Shown here piece after piece: positions 38,956-47,415 of a stretch of DNA of 64,000 bases. Under the pieces are notes generated by a model, which did no database searches, was not told the origin of the DNA, and worked only from the letters and a program-made list of their open reading frames with translations. How positions within the stretch are numbered: the first letter of the stretch is position 1; each line of letters begins with the position of its first letter. Made by a program: the position numbers and the translations under genes. Origin of the DNA: Oceanicella actignis (GTDB lineage Bacteria > Pseudomonadota > Alphaproteobacteria > Rhodobacterales > Rhodobacteraceae); NCBI RefSeq assembly GCF_008124525.1, contig NZ_VNHJ01000002.1, positions 372,001 to 436,000 of the forward strand, given 5' to 3'.

Positions 38956-39894
38956 TCAGCCGCCCGCGCCGCCGCCCCGGCGCGCCGCGGCGCGCAGCGC
39001 CTCGCCGCGCGGGCGCAGCTTCCAGCGCCGGTGAAGCCAGAACCATTGCCCCGGATCGCGCAGGATCCAGTCCGAGATGCGGGCGTTGACCTCGGCCATC
39101 ATCGCCTCGGGGGCGCCATGGGGGACGGGCTCTTCGAAGGCGACGTCGAAGCCGAGCCCGTCGGCGCGCCGGCGCCCGCGCGCGGGGATCAGCGCGGCGC
39201 CGAAGCGGCGCGCCAGCTCGGCGGCGGCCAGCGCGGTTTCCGCCTCGCGCCCCAGAAAGGGCAGAAGCGGCGCGCCCGTCTGGCGCTGGTCCACCAGGAT
39301 CAGCGCCGCCCCGCCTTGCGCCACATGGCGCAGAAGCGCGCGCGAGCCCGCCCGCCCCTTGTGCAGGACCGGCTCGCCGGCCTCGCGGACCATGCCTTGC
39401 ACGATCCTGTCCACCGAGGGATTGTTGAACGCCCGGTAGATCAGCGCCGAGGGCGCGCCAAGGCGGCGGGCCGCGAGGCGGATCGCCTCCCAATTGCCGA
39501 AATGCGCGCTGACCAGGACGACGCCGCGCCCCGCCCGGGCGGCGCGCGTCAGATGCTCGGCGCCCGAGACCTCGAACAGCTCGGGGCGGGCGGCCAGCTC
39601 GGCCATGCGCAGGTGCTCGACGCTCAGCCGCGCCAGGTTGTCGCCCATGGCGCGCAGCACCTCGCGCCGGCGGGCCTCGTCCCAATCGGGCCGGACAAGG
39701 GCCATGTTGGCATAGGCGCGCTTGCGCGCCGGCGCCAGCAGCGGGATCAGCGCCGCGCCCGCGCGCCCGGCCGCGTTGCGCGTGGCGTCGAGCGGCCCCG
39801 GCCGCGTCAACGCCTGCAAGAGCCGCACGCCGGCGGTCTCGAGCGCGAATGCCGCGCGTCGCGCAGGCGGAATGTCGCGGGTCTGGGCGGGCAC
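38956..39894 (-). CDS. Lysophospholipid/lipid A acyltransferase family (LpxL/HtrB-like)
   Basis: A 312-aa protein of the lauroyl/myristoyl acyltransferase family. The catalytic H-x4-E motif is HFGNWE within VLVSAHFGNWEAIRLAARR, and VDQRQTGAPLLPFLG and DWILRDPGQWFWLHRRWK are family signatures. It probably adds a secondary acyl chain to lipid A or an ornithine/other lipid at the inner membrane. GTG 39894 has GGAG eight bases upstream. The EamA transporter gene lies 29 nt upstream on the same strand. Confidence 0.9.
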   Translation of the reverse strand: MPAQTRDIPPARRAAFALETAGVRLLQALTRPGPLDATRNAAGRAGAALIPLLAPARKRAYANMALVRPDWDEARRREVLRAMGDNLARLSVEHLRMAELAARPELFEVSGAEHLTRAARAGRGVVLVSAHFGNWEAIRLAARRLGAPSALIYRAFNNPSVDRIVQGMVREAGEPVLHKGRAGSRALLRHVAQGGAALILVDQRQTGAPLLPFLGREAETALAAAELARRFGAALIPARGRRRADGLGFDVAFEEPVPHGAPEAMMAEVNARISDWILRDPGQWFWLHRRWKLRPRGEALRAAARRGGGAGG

Positions 39895-39923
39895 GGCCTG
39901 CTCTCCGGGTCGGGCCGAGCGGG

Positions 39924-40802
39924 TCAGGCGCCGGCGCGCCGCCGCTCGCGCCACCACACATAGAGGCCGGCGCCGACGATCACAAGCGCGCCGACCACGG
40001 TCCACAGGTCGGGGATCTCGGCGTAGAAGGCGAAGCCCCACAGCGTGTTGAACACCAGCCCGCAATAGCTGAGCGGCGCGATGACCGAGGCTTCGGCCCG
40101 CCGCAGCGCGTGGATGATGGCCAGGTGCCCCGCGCCGCCCAGCAGTCCGAAGGTGGACATGATGAGCGCATCCGCCAGGCTTGGCGTCGTCCACGCGAAC
40201 GGCATGGCCAGCGACGAGACCAGCGCGCCGAACAGGCCGGTGTAAAGGAACGCGGTCCACGGGCTTTCGTCGTCGCTCAGCCAGCGCGTGGCGATCGAGT
40301 AGCCCGCAAAGCACAGCGCCGCCGCCATGGGCAGAAGCGCCGCGGGCGAGAACACCTCGAGCCCCGGGCGGATGATGATGAGCGCGCCGCAGAACCCCGC
40401 CGCCACGCCCGCCCAGCGCCGCGGGCCGACATGCTCGCGCAGGATGAAGAAGGCCAACGCGGTGATGAGCAGCGGCGCGATCTCGAAGATCGCCGTCGCC
40501 TCGGCCAGCTGCATGTGCGCAAAGGCGGCGAAGAAGCAGGCCGTGGCGCCGAACAGCAGCACCGAGCGCAGCGCATGCAGCATGGGCCGGCGCGTGGGCA
40601 GAAGCTGCGGCAGCCGCGGGGCCAGCAGGACGAAGGCCCATACGGTCTGGCTGGCGTAGCGCGCCCAGACCACCTGAAGCGGGTCGTAGCGCTGCGCCAG
40701 CCCCTTGGCCACCGCGTCCATGCAGCTGAACGCGAACACCGCAGCGACCATCAGCAGCATGCCCAGCGCCTCGGGGCGCATGGCGGGGCGCGGGTGGGTC
40801 AT
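39924..40802 (-). CDS. EamA/DMT family transporter
   Basis: A 292-aa membrane protein with ten predicted helices in two EamA halves, typical of drug/metabolite exporters. Conserved pieces are FSCMDAVAKGLAQRYDPLQV at the start and ALRRAEASVIAPLSYCGLVF in the second half. ATG 40802 overlaps the stop of the cobalt-type hydratase gene (ATGA), so it belongs to that operon. The substrate is unknown; export of a hydratase-related metabolite is only an inference from coupling. Confidence 0.88.
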   Translation of the reverse strand: MTHPRPAMRPEALGMLLMVAAVFAFSCMDAVAKGLAQRYDPLQVVWARYASQTVWAFVLLAPRLPQLLPTRRPMLHALRSVLLFGATACFFAAFAHMQLAEATAIFEIAPLLITALAFFILREHVGPRRWAGVAAGFCGALIIIRPGLEVFSPAALLPMAAALCFAGYSIATRWLSDDESPWTAFLYTGLFGALVSSLAMPFAWTTPSLADALIMSTFGLLGGAGHLAIIHALRRAEASVIAPLSYCGLVFNTLWGFAFYAEIPDLWTVVGALVIVGAGLYVWWRERRRAGA

Positions 40803-41440
40803 TTCGGCGCCTGGGGGACGGCGACGCCGATCATGCAGTCGCGCGTGACCAGGGCGGCCAGGCGCTCTTCGTCCCAGCCCTCGGTTCCGGCGGGGCGGGC
40901 GGGCAGCACGAAATAGCGCATGTCGGCGGTCGAATCGTGGACGCGGATGCGGACATGCGCCGGCAGCTCGAGGCCGAACTCGGCCAGCACCTTGCGCGGT
41001 TCGGCCACCACGCGCGAGCGGTAGGCGCGCTGCTTGTACCAGTCGGGCGGCAGGCCGAGCAGGTTGCGCGGATAGCACGAGCACAGCGTGCAGACGACGA
41101 CGTTGTGGGTGGTCTCGTCGTTCTCGACCGCGATCAGGCGCAGCGCGTCGATGTCGCAGCCCATCTCGCGCGCAGCGGCCGAGGCGTCGGCCAGAAGCCG
41201 CGCCTTGAAGGCCGGATCGGTCCAGGCGCGCGCCACCACGCGCGCTCCCGCCGCGGGCGAGCGCGCGTCCATGCGGGCGATGGCGTCGGCGATCTCGCGC
41301 GCGGTCAGCACGCCCTTTTCGATCAGCAGCTCGCGCACCGCGATCTCGAGCGCCTGCGCCGCCGTCAGCGGGCCGTCCTGGTCGGGGCGATAGGGGTGCC
41401 CCGAGGGGCTCAGATGCTCGTGCGGGTGGTCATGAGGCAT
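40799..41440 (-). CDS. Nitrile hydratase alpha / thiocyanate hydrolase gamma-like subunit
   Basis: A 213-aa metal subunit. The claw-setting motif VVCTLCSCYP provides the three Cys; Thr after the first Cys indicates the cobalt type (CTLCSC) rather than the iron type (CSLCSC). TRDCMIGVAVP closes the domain. The N-terminus is His-rich (MPHDHPHEH), as I recall for thiocyanate hydrolase gamma. ATG 41440 overlaps the preceding small beta-domain gene by 11 nt. Substrate, nitrile or thiocyanate, cannot be settled by sequence alone. Confidence 0.88.
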   Translation of the reverse strand: MPHDHPHEHLSPSGHPYRPDQDGPLTAAQALEIAVRELLIEKGVLTAREIADAIARMDARSPAAGARVVARAWTDPAFKARLLADASAAAREMGCDIDALRLIAVENDETTHNVVVCTLCSCYPRNLLGLPPDWYKQRAYRSRVVAEPRKVLAEFGLELPAHVRIRVHDSTADMRYFVLPARPAGTEGWDEERLAALVTRDCMIGVAVPQAPK

Positions 41441-41708
41441 CGTCAAGCGGCTCCAGCCAGTGTTCGAAGATCTCGGCCTCGAGCACGTCGTCGGGGCGTT
41501 CGGCGCGCGGCCCCCACAGCTCGGCCATGGTGAAGCGCACGCGATAAAGGCGCAGCCTGCGCGCCGGCAGGCCGTAGGCCAGCTGCTCGGGATTGGCGAA
41601 CAGGCCCAGCTCGCGCTCGATCTCGCCCACGCGGCCGCGCAGATACCAGGGCGTGCGCACATGCAGGCCCGGCGGCGCCCAGGCGCGCACCCGCACCCGC
41701 TCAGCCAT
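41430..41708 (-). CDS. Nitrile hydratase beta C-terminal (SH3-like) domain as separate subunit
   Basis: A 92-aa protein equal to the C-terminal SH3-like barrel of nitrile hydratase beta, which in thiocyanate hydrolase is a separate alpha subunit. Visible are PPGLHVRTPWYLRGRVGEIE, YGLPARRLRLYRVRFTMAEL and the ending FEHWLEPL. ATG 41708 overlaps the upstream gene's stop by 8 nt, and its own end overlaps the metal subunit by 11 nt, so all three are tightly coupled. Confidence 0.85.
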   Translation of the reverse strand: MAERVRVRAWAPPGLHVRTPWYLRGRVGEIERELGLFANPEQLAYGLPARRLRLYRVRFTMAELWGPRAERPDDVLEAEIFEHWLEPLDDAS

Positions 41709-42072
41709 CGCCGCGATCCAGCGAGCAGGCGCCGTAGTCCTCGCCGCGCGCGCGCACCTCGGCAAGCTTGCGCGCAAGCTCTTCGGTCGTGTAGGCGCCG
41801 GCTTCGATCAGGTTGCGGTTCACCGCGTGGATCCAGCGCTCGTAATAGGTCATGGCCGCGAAGGATTCCTCGCCCATGTCCTCGAGCACGCGGCGCAGGC
41901 CGTCGACGGTGAACAGCCCCTTGCCGGTGGTCAGGACCATGAGCGCGTCCACGCGCTTTTCCCAAAGGGCGTAGTCATGCTCGGCCGGGTCCACGGGGCC
42001 GGCGGGCAGGCCGCCCATGTCGTGCCATTGGCGCAGGACGGGATCGAGGGAAGATTCGGGCGCGTCGGTCAT
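41701..42072 (-). CDS. Nitrile hydratase beta N-terminal domain as separate subunit
   Basis: A 123-aa protein equal to the N-terminal helical half of nitrile hydratase beta (or thiocyanate hydrolase beta), also seen in nitrile hydratase activators. Family pieces are WHDMGGLPAGPVDPAEHDYA at the start and MTYYERWIHAVNRNLIEAG (beta motif YYExWL). First gene of the order betaN-betaC-metal subunit-EamA. Whether it is a structural subunit or a cobalt-loading activator is open; no separate activator gene is present. Confidence 0.82.
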   Translation of the reverse strand: MTDAPESSLDPVLRQWHDMGGLPAGPVDPAEHDYALWEKRVDALMVLTTGKGLFTVDGLRRVLEDMGEESFAAMTYYERWIHAVNRNLIEAGAYTTEELARKLAEVRARGEDYGACSLDRGDG

Positions 42073-42135
42073 GGCGCCGAGCATAGGCCGCGCGCGCGGC
42101 GCTTGCCAAGCCGCGGCGGCCGCGCGGCGCAAAAG

Positions 42136-42163
42136 GCGACGCCCCGTCCGGCGGGACGGGGCG
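42136..42163 (-). terminator. infC terminator
   Basis: A 10-bp stem (CGCCCCGTCC at 42140-42149 with its complement at 42154-42163, 4-nt loop) begins 7 nt after the infC stop. On the minus strand TCGCCTTTTGC follows, giving a short U-run. Confidence 0.8.
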
Positions 42164-42169
42164 CGCGGG

Positions 42170-42715
42170 TCAGTGCTTGAGCGGTCCGATGACCATGATC
42201 ATCTGACGCCCTTCCATCTTGGGCATCGATTCGACCTTGCCCAGCTCCTCCACATCCTTGGCGATGCGTTCGAGCAGGGCGCGGCCAAGCTCCTGATGCG
42301 CCATCTCGCGTCCGCGGAAGCGCAGGGTGACCTTCACCTTGTCGCCTTCCTCGAGAAAACGGCGCACGTTCCGCATCTTCACGTCATAGTCATGCGTGTC
42401 GATGTTCGGGCGGAACTTGACCTCCTTGATCTCGATGATCTTCTGCTTCTTGCGGGCTTCGGCGGCCTTTTTCTGCTGTTCATACTTGAACTTGCCGAAG
42501 TCCATGATCTTGCACACGGGCGGCGAGGCGTTCGGGGAGATCTCGACCAGGTCGAGCCCCACCTCCTGCGCCATGCGGATCGCCTCTTCGGGCGTCACGA
42601 CGCCGCGGTTCTCGCCTTCGTGGTCGATGAGGCGAATCTCGGGGACCCGGATCTTGTGATTCACGCGGGGTCCCGTCTCGCGGGTCGGAGGGGCGTTGTG
42701 CGGTCTGCGCGCTAT
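42170..42715 (-). CDS. infC: Translation initiation factor IF-3, ATA start
   Basis: IF-3 (181 aa) binds the 30S subunit and checks start-codon pairing. The N-domain ([18 protein letters not shown]) and C-domain ([20 protein letters not shown]) are intact. The family N-terminus [17 protein letters not shown] is encoded upstream of GTG 42664 and begins right after an ATA codon (42715). No ATG, GTG or TTG lies in frame between there and the upstream stop, and AGAGGA sits ten bases before ATA. This fits the known use of rare start codons (AUU in E. coli) for IF-3 autoregulation. Confidence 0.93.
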   Translation of the reverse strand: MARRPHNAPPTRETGPRVNHKIRVPEIRLIDHEGENRGVVTPEEAIRMAQEVGLDLVEISPNASPPVCKIMDFGKFKYEQQKKAAEARKKQKIIEIKEVKFRPNIDTHDYDVKMRNVRRFLEEGDKVKVTLRFRGREMAHQELGRALLERIAKDVEELGKVESMPKMEGRQMIMVIGPLKH

Positions 42716-42865
42716 GGCTTTCGCGTCCTCTGCTGTTCATGCAAAAAAGCGCCGCCGCCCCAGCGCGGGGCCGCGACCTTGGCGCGCAGAATACATTCCC
42801 GCGCGCGAAGATCAAGATGCAAGGCGCCGGTCGCATCCCGCGCGCGGGCGCGTTAACAGGGGCGC

Positions 42866-44623
42866 ATGAACAAGGCGTTTCTTTCCGTCGAATCCTCGAT
42901 CACGGGGCGGCGCTGGGTCGGGCCCGGTCCCGAGGTCGAGCGCATGAGCGAAGCCATCTCGCAGCGCGCGGGGCTGCCCGACGCGGTGGCGCGCGTGCTG
43001 GCCGCGCGCGGCGTGCCGCCCGAAGAGGCCGCCGCATGGCTCGAGCCGCGGCTGCGCGACCTGACGCCCGATCCCTCGACGCTGCGCGACATGGACCTGG
43101 CGGCCGAGCGCCTGGCCGATGCGGTCGAACGGCGCGAGCGCGTGGCCCTGTTCGGCGATTACGACGTGGACGGGGCGGCCTCTTCGGCCATGGTGGCGCG
43201 CTGGCTGCGGGCGCTGGGGGTCGAGCCGACCGTCTACATTCCCGACCGCATCGACGAGGGATACGGCCCCAACGTTCCGGCCATGACGCAGTTGGCCGAG
43301 CGCCATTCGCTGATCGTCTGCCTCGATTGCGGCACCCTTTCGCACGAGCCCATCGCCGCCGCCGTCGCGAAGGGCGCGCAGGTGATGGTGGTCGATCACC
43401 ACCTGGCCGCCGAGACGCTGCCCCCCGCGCTGGCCGTGGTCAATCCCAACCGCCAGGACGAGGACGGGGCGCTGGGACATCTGTGCGCGGCGGGGGTGGC
43501 CTTTTTGCTGCTGATCGCGGCCAACCGGGCGCTGCGCGGGCGCGGGGCGAAGAAGCTGCCCGATCTGATGCAGCTTGTGGACCTGGCGGCGCTGGCCACG
43601 GTGGCCGACGTGGCGCCGCTGATCGGCTGGAACCGCGCGCTGGTGCGCCAGGGGCTGGCGGTGATGGCCCGGCGCGGCAAGCCGGGCCTGGCGGCGCTGG
43701 CCGATGCGGCGCGGCTGAACGCGCCGCCCGGCGCCTATCATCTGGGCTATGTGCTGGGGCCGCGCATCAATGCGGGCGGGCGCATCGGGGCCTCGGATCT
43801 GGGCGCGCGGCTGCTGAGCACCGACGATCCGCACGAGGCCGAGGCGCTGGCCGCCCGGCTCGAGGCGCTGAACGCCGAGCGGCGCGCGATCGAGGCGCAG
43901 GTGCTCGAAGCCGCGGCCGAGCAGGCCGAGGCGCGCGGGGTCGACGGGCCGCTTGCCTGGGCGGCCGGGCAGGGCTGGCATCCGGGCGTTCTGGGCATCG
44001 TCGCCGCCCGGCTCAAGGAGCGCTACAACCGCCCCGCCGTGGTGATCGGCCTGGCCGAGGGCGTCGGCGCCGGGTCGGGGCGCTCGGTCGCCGGCGTGGA
44101 TCTGGGCTCGGCGGTGGCGGCGCTGGCGCGCGAGGGGCTGCTGGTCAAGGGCGGCGGGCACCGCATGGCCGCGGGCCTGACGGTGCGCGAAGAGCGGCTG
44201 GACGAGGCGATGGCGCGCCTGTCCGAAAAGCTGGCCCGCCAGGGCGCGGGCGCGCAGGGGCCGCGCGATCTGCGGCTGGACGGCGCCCTGACGCCCGGCG
44301 GCGCGACGGTCGAGCTGATCGAGACGCTCGAGCGCGCCGGGCCCTTTGGTCAGGGCGCGCCGGCGCCGCGCTTCGCCTTTCCGGCGGTCGAGGCGGCGTT
44401 CGTCAAGACGGTGGGCGAGGGGCATTTGCGCGTGACGCTGCGCGGGCCGGGCGGCGCCCGGCTGGACGCCATCGCCTTCCGCGCCTTCGACGGGCCCTTG
44501 GGGCCGTTCCTTTCGGGGCTGTCGGGGGCGCCGGCGCATGTGGCGGGCCGGCTCGAGATCGACGACTGGGGCGGCCGCCGCAAGCCCAAGCTGCGCATCG
44601 AGGACGCCGCGCCGGTGGGTTGA
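42866..44623 (+). CDS. recJ: Single-stranded-DNA-specific exonuclease RecJ
   Basis: A 585-aa 5'-3' exonuclease for recombination and mismatch repair. DHH-family metal motifs are FGDYDVDGAASSAM (motif I), DCGTLSHEPI (motif II) and VVDHHLAAET (motif III). The C-terminal DHHA1 region shows SGRSVAGVDL and KGGGHRMAAGLTV. ATG 42866 begins MNKAFLSVESSITGRRW, a usual alphaproteobacterial N-terminus. It converges on the stress-gene operon. Confidence 0.95.
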   Translation: MNKAFLSVESSITGRRWVGPGPEVERMSEAISQRAGLPDAVARVLAARGVPPEEAAAWLEPRLRDLTPDPSTLRDMDLAAERLADAVERRERVALFGDYDVDGAASSAMVARWLRALGVEPTVYIPDRIDEGYGPNVPAMTQLAERHSLIVCLDCGTLSHEPIAAAVAKGAQVMVVDHHLAAETLPPALAVVNPNRQDEDGALGHLCAAGVAFLLLIAANRALRGRGAKKLPDLMQLVDLAALATVADVAPLIGWNRALVRQGLAVMARRGKPGLAALADAARLNAPPGAYHLGYVLGPRINAGGRIGASDLGARLLSTDDPHEAEALAARLEALNAERRAIEAQVLEAAAEQAEARGVDGPLAWAAGQGWHPGVLGIVAARLKERYNRPAVVIGLAEGVGAGSGRSVAGVDLGSAVAALAREGLLVKGGGHRMAAGLTVREERLDEAMARLSEKLARQGAGAQGPRDLRLDGALTPGGATVELIETLERAGPFGQGAPAPRFAFPAVEAAFVKTVGEGHLRVTLRGPGGARLDAIAFRAFDGPLGPFLSGLSGAPAHVAGRLEIDDWGGRRKPKLRIEDAAPVG

Positions 44624-44773
44624 CGCGGCGCGGGCGGGGGGTGGCGCGGCGCGTTCCGGGCATCCGGGCGCGTCGGGTGGCTGACGATGCCGGCAAGATC
44701 GCCATCGGGCGCGGATTTCGCCCGGGCGCGGGCCGCGGGAACCGGCCGGGGCCGCATGAGGGGTCGGCGCGCG

Positions 44774-44802
44774 AAAAGGGGCCGGGCGCAGCGCCCGGCC
44801 CC
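44774..44802 (-). terminator. Terminator of the hsp20-yfdX operon
   Basis: Twelve-base arms (GGGGCCGGGCGC at 44778-44789 and complement at 44791-44802) form a strong GC hairpin. On the minus strand it is followed by TTTTCGCG, so it ends the leftward operon 40 nt after the yfdX stop. It may also stop recJ transcripts. Confidence 0.8.
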
Positions 44803-44841
44803 CGTTGAGGCCCCGTCATTGCGCGCCATGACGGCGCGCCC

Positions 44842-45846
44842 TCACTCGGCCTTGTCGTCGCCCTTGTCTGCGTCCGGGCGCCCCTCGTCCCGCGCCGCGC
44901 CCAGAAGGCGGTCGCGCAGGGCGGCGAACTTGTCGGCCATGGCCTTGAACAGCCCGCCGGCATCCTTATGCGCGGCGACCTTTTCCTCGAGCTCGTCGAG
45001 CGCTTCGTGCAGCTCCTTGTAGTCGCTCTTGCGCCCGTAGCCGAAAGCCTGCGCCAGCTTCAGCTCGCGCCGCGCCGCGGCCAGATATTCGGCCGCCGTG
45101 GGCGCCTTGGCGGCCGCGTCCCGATCGCCCTGCGCCGCCTTGCCCTCGCCCTCCTCGAGCAGCTTCTGGGCCTGGCGGATCATCAGCTCGGCGCGCAGGG
45201 GCGGCAGCGGGATGGCCTGGTCGACGATCACCTGCGCGCTCAGCGCGCTTTCCAGCGCGGCCAGGGCCTCCTTGTCCTTGCCCTCATGGATCAGGCGCGC
45301 GGCTTCGAGCAGCGCGTCGGGATAGGTCGCCAGCGGCAGGTTGACCGTGCGCACCACCAGCTCGGAGCCGAAATCGCGGATCAGGGCGCGGGCCTCCTGA
45401 TAGCGGCCCTCGTCGGTCAGGTCGTCGATCTGCTCGCCATAGGCTTCGACGGTTTCGGCGTCGCCGGGGAACTCGATGCGCAGAAGCTGCACGTCCACCG
45501 GCGCCAGCGCCAGCTTGGGATCGCGGGCGATGACGGTCTCGAGCTTGCCGGTCGCCGCGGCCAGCGCGTCGAGCGCGGCCTGGCGCTCGCCCTTCTCGAG
45601 CGCGTCGAGCGCGGCCTGCGTGCGCTCGAGCGCATCGACCGCTTCCTGGATCAGGGTTTCGGAGGCGGCGTCGACGCGCCCCTGCGCGGCGTCGTTCACG
45701 CCCTGCCGGACCGCGCCGGCGCGCGGGTCGGCGGCGGGCGCCTCATCGGCCATGGCGGCCAGGCCGAAGCCCAGCGCCAGCGCCGCCACGCCGCCGGCAA
45801 GGGCGCGGCGCAGGCGCGCCGCGGGGCGATTCGCGTTGTCGGTCAT
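44842..45846 (-). CDS. YfdX family protein
   Basis: A 334-aa exported protein with an N-terminal signal peptide (about residues 1-32, LAGGVAALALGFGLAAMADE). The YfdX domain follows; its hallmark is the segment NLPLATYPDALLEAARLIHE and QAIPLPPLRAELMIRQAQKL. YfdX proteins are acid- and heat-stress factors carried twice in the transmissible locus of protein quality control. GAAAGGAGA precedes the ATG. It is the last gene of the leftward run after three hsp20 genes. The C-terminus is highly charged (DADKGDDKAE). Confidence 0.88.
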   Translation of the reverse strand: MTDNANRPAARLRRALAGGVAALALGFGLAAMADEAPAADPRAGAVRQGVNDAAQGRVDAASETLIQEAVDALERTQAALDALEKGERQAALDALAAATGKLETVIARDPKLALAPVDVQLLRIEFPGDAETVEAYGEQIDDLTDEGRYQEARALIRDFGSELVVRTVNLPLATYPDALLEAARLIHEGKDKEALAALESALSAQVIVDQAIPLPPLRAELMIRQAQKLLEEGEGKAAQGDRDAAAKAPTAAEYLAAARRELKLAQAFGYGRKSDYKELHEALDELEEKVAAHKDAGGLFKAMADKFAALRDRLLGAARDEGRPDADKGDDKAE

Positions 45847-45875
45847 GGTCTGCTCTCCTTTCGCGCCCTGTGGGC

Positions 45876-46379
45876 TCAGCCTTCCTTGACCTCGATGCGG
45901 CGGGCCTTGCTGCGCGCCTCGGCGTCGACGGGAATGCGGATGGTCAGAACGCCGTTGCGGAAGGTCGCCTCGGCCTTGTCGCCCTGCACGCCCGGAGGCA
46001 GCGGGATGGTGCGGTAGATGGCGCCGTAGCTGCGCTCGGACAGGAAGTAGCCCTTCTTCTCTTCCTGGCGCTCGATGCGCTTCTCGCCCTTGACGGTCAG
46101 CACGTCGTCCGAGATGGAGACCTCGACGTCCTTCATCTCCATGCCCGGCAGCTCGATCGAGACCTCGATGGCGTTCTCGACCTCGACCATGTCCGAGCGC
46201 GGGCCGCCCCAGGGCAGGTGGATTCCGTCGGTCATGGATTCGAGCCGCGACCAGAAGTTCTGGAAGGCCTTCTCGACCTCGTGCTGAAGCTTGGCGACGG
46301 GGTGTTCGGCGCGCGCGTCGCCGGCGTCTTCGGGGGCGCCGTCCTTGCGCGCCCAGGGGATGATGTCCTTGATCTGCAT
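45876..46379 (-). CDS. Small heat shock protein Hsp20 (copy 1)
   Basis: A 167-aa holdase. The alpha-crystallin domain (about residues 62-167) includes VEVENAIEVSIELPGMEMKD and the conserved GVLTIRIP. The N-terminal arm has the FxNFWSRLESM segment typical of class A proteobacterial Hsp20. AAAGGAGGAG precedes ATG 46379. It is 86 nt downstream of copy 2, with a small tandem repeat in between, and 29 nt upstream of yfdX. Confidence 0.93.
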   Translation of the reverse strand: MQIKDIIPWARKDGAPEDAGDARAEHPVAKLQHEVEKAFQNFWSRLESMTDGIHLPWGGPRSDMVEVENAIEVSIELPGMEMKDVEVSISDDVLTVKGEKRIERQEEKKGYFLSERSYGAIYRTIPLPPGVQGDKAEATFRNGVLTIRIPVDAEARSKARRIEVKEG

Positions 46380-46394
46380 GGCGCTCCTCCTTTG

Positions 46395-46422
46395 GGTTGG
46401 TCGGTTGGTCGGTTGGTCGGTC
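46395..46422. repeat. 8-bp tandem repeat, 3.5 copies
   Basis: GGTTGGTC is repeated perfectly three and a half times between two hsp20 genes, just upstream of the copy 1 ribosome site. Copy-number change here would alter spacing within the operon leader of copy 1. Confidence 0.85.
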
Positions 46423-46465
46423 GGGGCCGCGCCCCGGGGCGGGGCGCGGGCGGTTCAGGCGCGCG

Positions 46466-46858
46466 TCACTCGGGCTTGACCTCGATGCGGCGCGGCAGGG
46501 CCGCCTTGGCGCGCGGGATGGTCAGCGTCAGCACGCCGGCGCGCATGCGGGCCTCGATGCCGTCGGGATCGAGGTCTTCGGAGAGCGAGAAGGCGCGCTC
46601 GTAGTCGCCTTCGGCGTATTCGGACCAGGCCAGCGCAAAGTTCTCGGGCTGGGCCGGGCGGTTGCGTCCGCGCACCACCAGCACGCCGCGATCGACCGAG
46701 ATCTCGACATCCTCGGGCGCGACGCCGGGCATCTCCATCATCAGGGTCAGCCCGCCCTCGGCCTCGACGATGTCGGTCAGCGGGCGGTAGACGATGGCGC
46801 CGCGGGCGGTCTGGCCGCTTTCGACGGGCGCGACGTTGGCGTTGATCTCGTTGGTCAT
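46466..46858 (-). CDS. Small heat shock protein Hsp20 (copy 2)
   Basis: A 130-aa protein, almost only alpha-crystallin domain: IVEAEGGLTLMMEMPGVAPE, RGVLVVRGRN, a central FALAWSEYAEGDYERAFSL and MRAGVLTLTIPRAKA. The short N-terminal arm (about 22 residues) and the E-Y-x-x-G-D-Y-x-R-x-F-x-L pattern resemble the sHsp20GI type of heat-resistance islands. GGAGGA precedes ATG 46858. It follows copy 3 by 16 nt. Confidence 0.92.
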   Translation of the reverse strand: MTNEINANVAPVESGQTARGAIVYRPLTDIVEAEGGLTLMMEMPGVAPEDVEISVDRGVLVVRGRNRPAQPENFALAWSEYAEGDYERAFSLSEDLDPDGIEARMRAGVLTLTIPRAKAALPRRIEVKPE

Positions 46859-46874
46859 GGCGCGTCCTCCTCGC

Positions 46875-47303
46875 TCAGGAAGCCTTGATCTCGATGCGGC
46901 GGGGCTTGTCGGCCTCGGGGCGCTGGATCGCGATGCGCAGCACGCCGTCCTTGAAGCGCGCCTCGACCTTGTCGGGATCGGCGCGGAAGGGCAGGCGGAT
47001 CGCGCGCGCGAACTGGCCGAAGCCGCGCTCGCGCAGGCGCCAGACGGCGCCTTCGGCGGCTTCGGGCGCCTTGCGCTCGCCGCGCAGGGTCAGAACGTTG
47101 TCCTTGACGGTGATCTCGATGTCGCCGGGTTCGACGCCCGGAAGCTCGGCCGTCACCACCGCGGCGTCGGCGTTCTGCCAGACGTTCACCGGCGGGAAGG
47201 CGGCGGGGGCGACGCGGCGCATGACGTCGTCCATGTCGCGTGCGACGCGGCGCATCAGGGCGAAGGGATCGATCGTCATCAAGCCGGATGCGGGATGCAG
47301 CAT
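46875..47303 (-). CDS. Small heat shock protein Hsp20 (copy 3)
   Basis: A 142-aa Hsp20, first gene of the leftward operon. The alpha-crystallin domain (about 40-140) runs from PPVNVWQNADAAVVTAELPG to [29 protein letters not shown] lies eight bases before ATG 47303; another ATG two codons earlier (47309) touches the ribosome site and is less likely. The three hsp20 copies differ clearly in sequence, so they are not recent duplicates. Confidence 0.9.
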   Translation of the reverse strand: MLHPASGLMTIDPFALMRRVARDMDDVMRRVAPAAFPPVNVWQNADAAVVTAELPGVEPGDIEITVKDNVLTLRGERKAPEAAEGAVWRLRERGFGQFARAIRLPFRADPDKVEARFKDGVLRIAIQRPEADKPRRIEIKAS

Positions 47304-47397
47304 GGTCATCTCCTCCTTGTTCCCATACGCTCGTCCGAGGGCGGAGAGCCTGGCGGCCCGAGGGGAGACGTCGGCTGCGTCCGACGGCGCGGCGCGC

Positions 47398-47415
47398 CGT
47401 TGCGCCGGCGCAACG
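47398..47415. promoter_or_regulatory. 18-bp perfect palindrome, GTTGC-N6-GCAAC
   Basis: CGTTGCGCCGGCGCAACG is a perfect palindrome 95 nt before the hsp20 copy 3 start. Its arms match those of a second site 269 bp away beside ftsH, suggesting one shared regulator. Confidence 0.65.
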
